Of a DNA stretch of 6,133 nt, positions 5,482 through 6,133 are shown in pieces. Every line of letters starts with the position of its first letter. The first letter of the stretch is position 1. Made by a program: the position numbers and the translations under genes. A model generated the notes under the pieces. The model saw nothing but the letters and a program-made list of their open reading frames with translations, was not told where the DNA came from and made no database searches. Origin of the DNA: Pseudomonadota bacterium. Its GTDB lineage: Bacteria > Desulfobacterota > Desulfovibrionia > Desulfovibrionales > Desulfovibrionaceae. Where the stretch lies: positions 1 through 6,133 of the forward strand of contig JAHJKV010000124.1 of assembly GCA_018822065.1 (NCBI GenBank), in the 5' to 3' direction.

Positions 5482-6133
5482 TCAGCCCTCGCCCAGGAAG
5501 CCTGTCAGCGGTGAGGAGGCGGAAGCGATCTGGCGCTTGGCTCCCGGCCCGGCCAGAAAGGCCTCGCGTCCGGCCAGGACGGCCCGGCCAAAGGCCCGAC
5601 CCATGGCTACGGGGTCTGAGGCGGTGGCGATGGCCGTGTTGACCAGAACCGCGTCCGCGCCCATCTCCATGGCCTCACAGGCTTGGCTGGGAACGCCTAT
5701 CCCGGCGTCGACGATGACGGGCAGGTCCATCTCTTCGATGAGGATGCGGATCATTTCCTTGGTCCGGAGGCCTCGGTTGGTGCCGATGGGCGCGCCCAGG
5801 GGCATGATGGCCGCGGCGCCAGCGGCGGCCAGACTCCGGGCCACATAGAGGTCCGGGTTCATGTAGGGCAGGACGATGAACCCTTCGCGGGCCAGGGTTT
5901 CTGTGGCCTTGGCGGTCTCGTAGCCGTCGGGCAGGAGATATTTGGAATCGGAGATGACCTCGATCTTGATCCAGTTGCCACAGCCGGCAGCGCGGGCCAG
6001 ACGGGCGATGCGCACGGCTTCTTCGGCGTTTCTCGCGCCGGAGGTATTGGGCAGCAGCGTCATGTGGTCCGGGATGTGGCGCATGACGTTGTCGGTTTCG
6101 GCTTCGAAGTCCACGCGCCTGAGCGCCACGGTG
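5482..6133 (-). CDS. thiG: Thiazole synthase ThiG (N-terminus cut by the window edge)
   Basis: ThiG builds 4-methyl-5-(2-phosphoethyl)thiazole carboxylate from 1-deoxyxylulose 5-phosphate, dehydroglycine and the sulfur of ThiS thiocarboxylate. About 216 of the usual roughly 255-260 residues are visible. The frame stays open to the right edge, and the codon before the GTG at 6129 is Thr, giving the family sequence TVALRRVD. That GTG is therefore an internal Val and not the start. Counting from this Val as 1, the Schiff-base lysine is Lys55 in NWIKIEV, followed by [14 protein letters not shown] (87-100), [13 protein letters not shown] (109-121), the phosphate-binding [13 protein letters not shown] (138-150) and [20 protein letters not shown] (161-180). 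The stop codon lies 2 bases before the thiH ATG. thiS is the likely upstream neighbour but is out of view. Confidence 0.96.
   Translation of the reverse strand, partial: TVALRRVDFEAETDNVMRHIPDHMTLLPNTSGARNAEEAVRIARLARAAGCGNWIKIEVISDSKYLLPDGYETAKATETLAREGFIVLPYMNPDLYVARSLAAAGAAAIMPLGAPIGTNRGLRTKEMIRILIEEMDLPVIVDAGIGVPSQACEAMEMGADAVLVNTAIATASDPVAMGRAFGRAVLAGREAFLAGPGAKRQIASASSPLTGFLGEG

Noticed and set aside
4559..5848. A 429-codon open frame on the plus strand opposite thiH and thiG
   Set aside because: It covers two enzymes with all active-site motifs on the minus strand. Its translation is Gly/Val/Gln-rich with no domain, so it is an antisense shadow.
6127..6129. GTG as the true start of thiG
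   Set aside because: The frame continues upstream with Thr, reproducing the conserved ThiG interior TVALRRVD, and the protein would lack about 40 N-terminal residues. The gene is cut by the window edge.

Overview
The window is GC-rich and densely coded. It looks like a piece of chromosome from an anaerobic bacterium, most likely a Desulfovibrio-like member of the Desulfobacterota. That placement is inferred from three things: the oxygen-sensitive ThiH route to thiazole, a short single-domain ThiF, and the overall codon and base usage. No rRNA, tRNA, mobile element or CRISPR array is visible, so the lineage cannot be fixed from this sequence.

Left edge (1-472): the N-terminal 64 residues of a FadR-type GntR regulator run off the left edge on the minus strand. 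Upstream of it is a good sigma70-like promoter (241-269), followed by a perfect 7-1-7 palindrome (224-238) that fits the GntR/FadR operator pattern and covers the predicted transcription start. This implies autoregulation. The rest of the divergent gap has no gene, but it contains two strong adjacent inverted repeats (298-329 and 328-351) and a weaker third one (385-421).

Middle (473-3049): a plus-strand gene pair separated by 3 nt. The first gene encodes a soluble protein with an RCK (TrkA-N plus TrkA-C) module followed by two universal-stress-protein-like domains. The second encodes a CPA2-family cation:proton antiporter membrane domain without its own RCK tail. Together they look like a Kef-type antiporter whose cytoplasmic gating module is a separate polypeptide with USP domains added.

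Right part (3080-6133): a minus-strand thiazole/thiamine operon in transcription order thiG (partial, runs off the right edge), thiH, thiF, thiE. The genes are 2 nt apart or overlap by 4 and 8 nt, so they are probably translationally coupled. ThiF activates the sulfur carrier ThiS, ThiH makes dehydroglycine (2-iminoacetate) from tyrosine, ThiG builds the thiazole phosphate, and ThiE joins it to the pyrimidine to give thiamine phosphate. thiS is not in the window and probably lies just upstream of thiG. The thi operon and the antiporter pair converge at about 3050-3095, where a hairpin overlaps the thiE stop codon.

Most of the window is ordinary metabolism. The parts worth a second look are the RCK-USP-USP/antiporter pair and the structured gap at 196-472.
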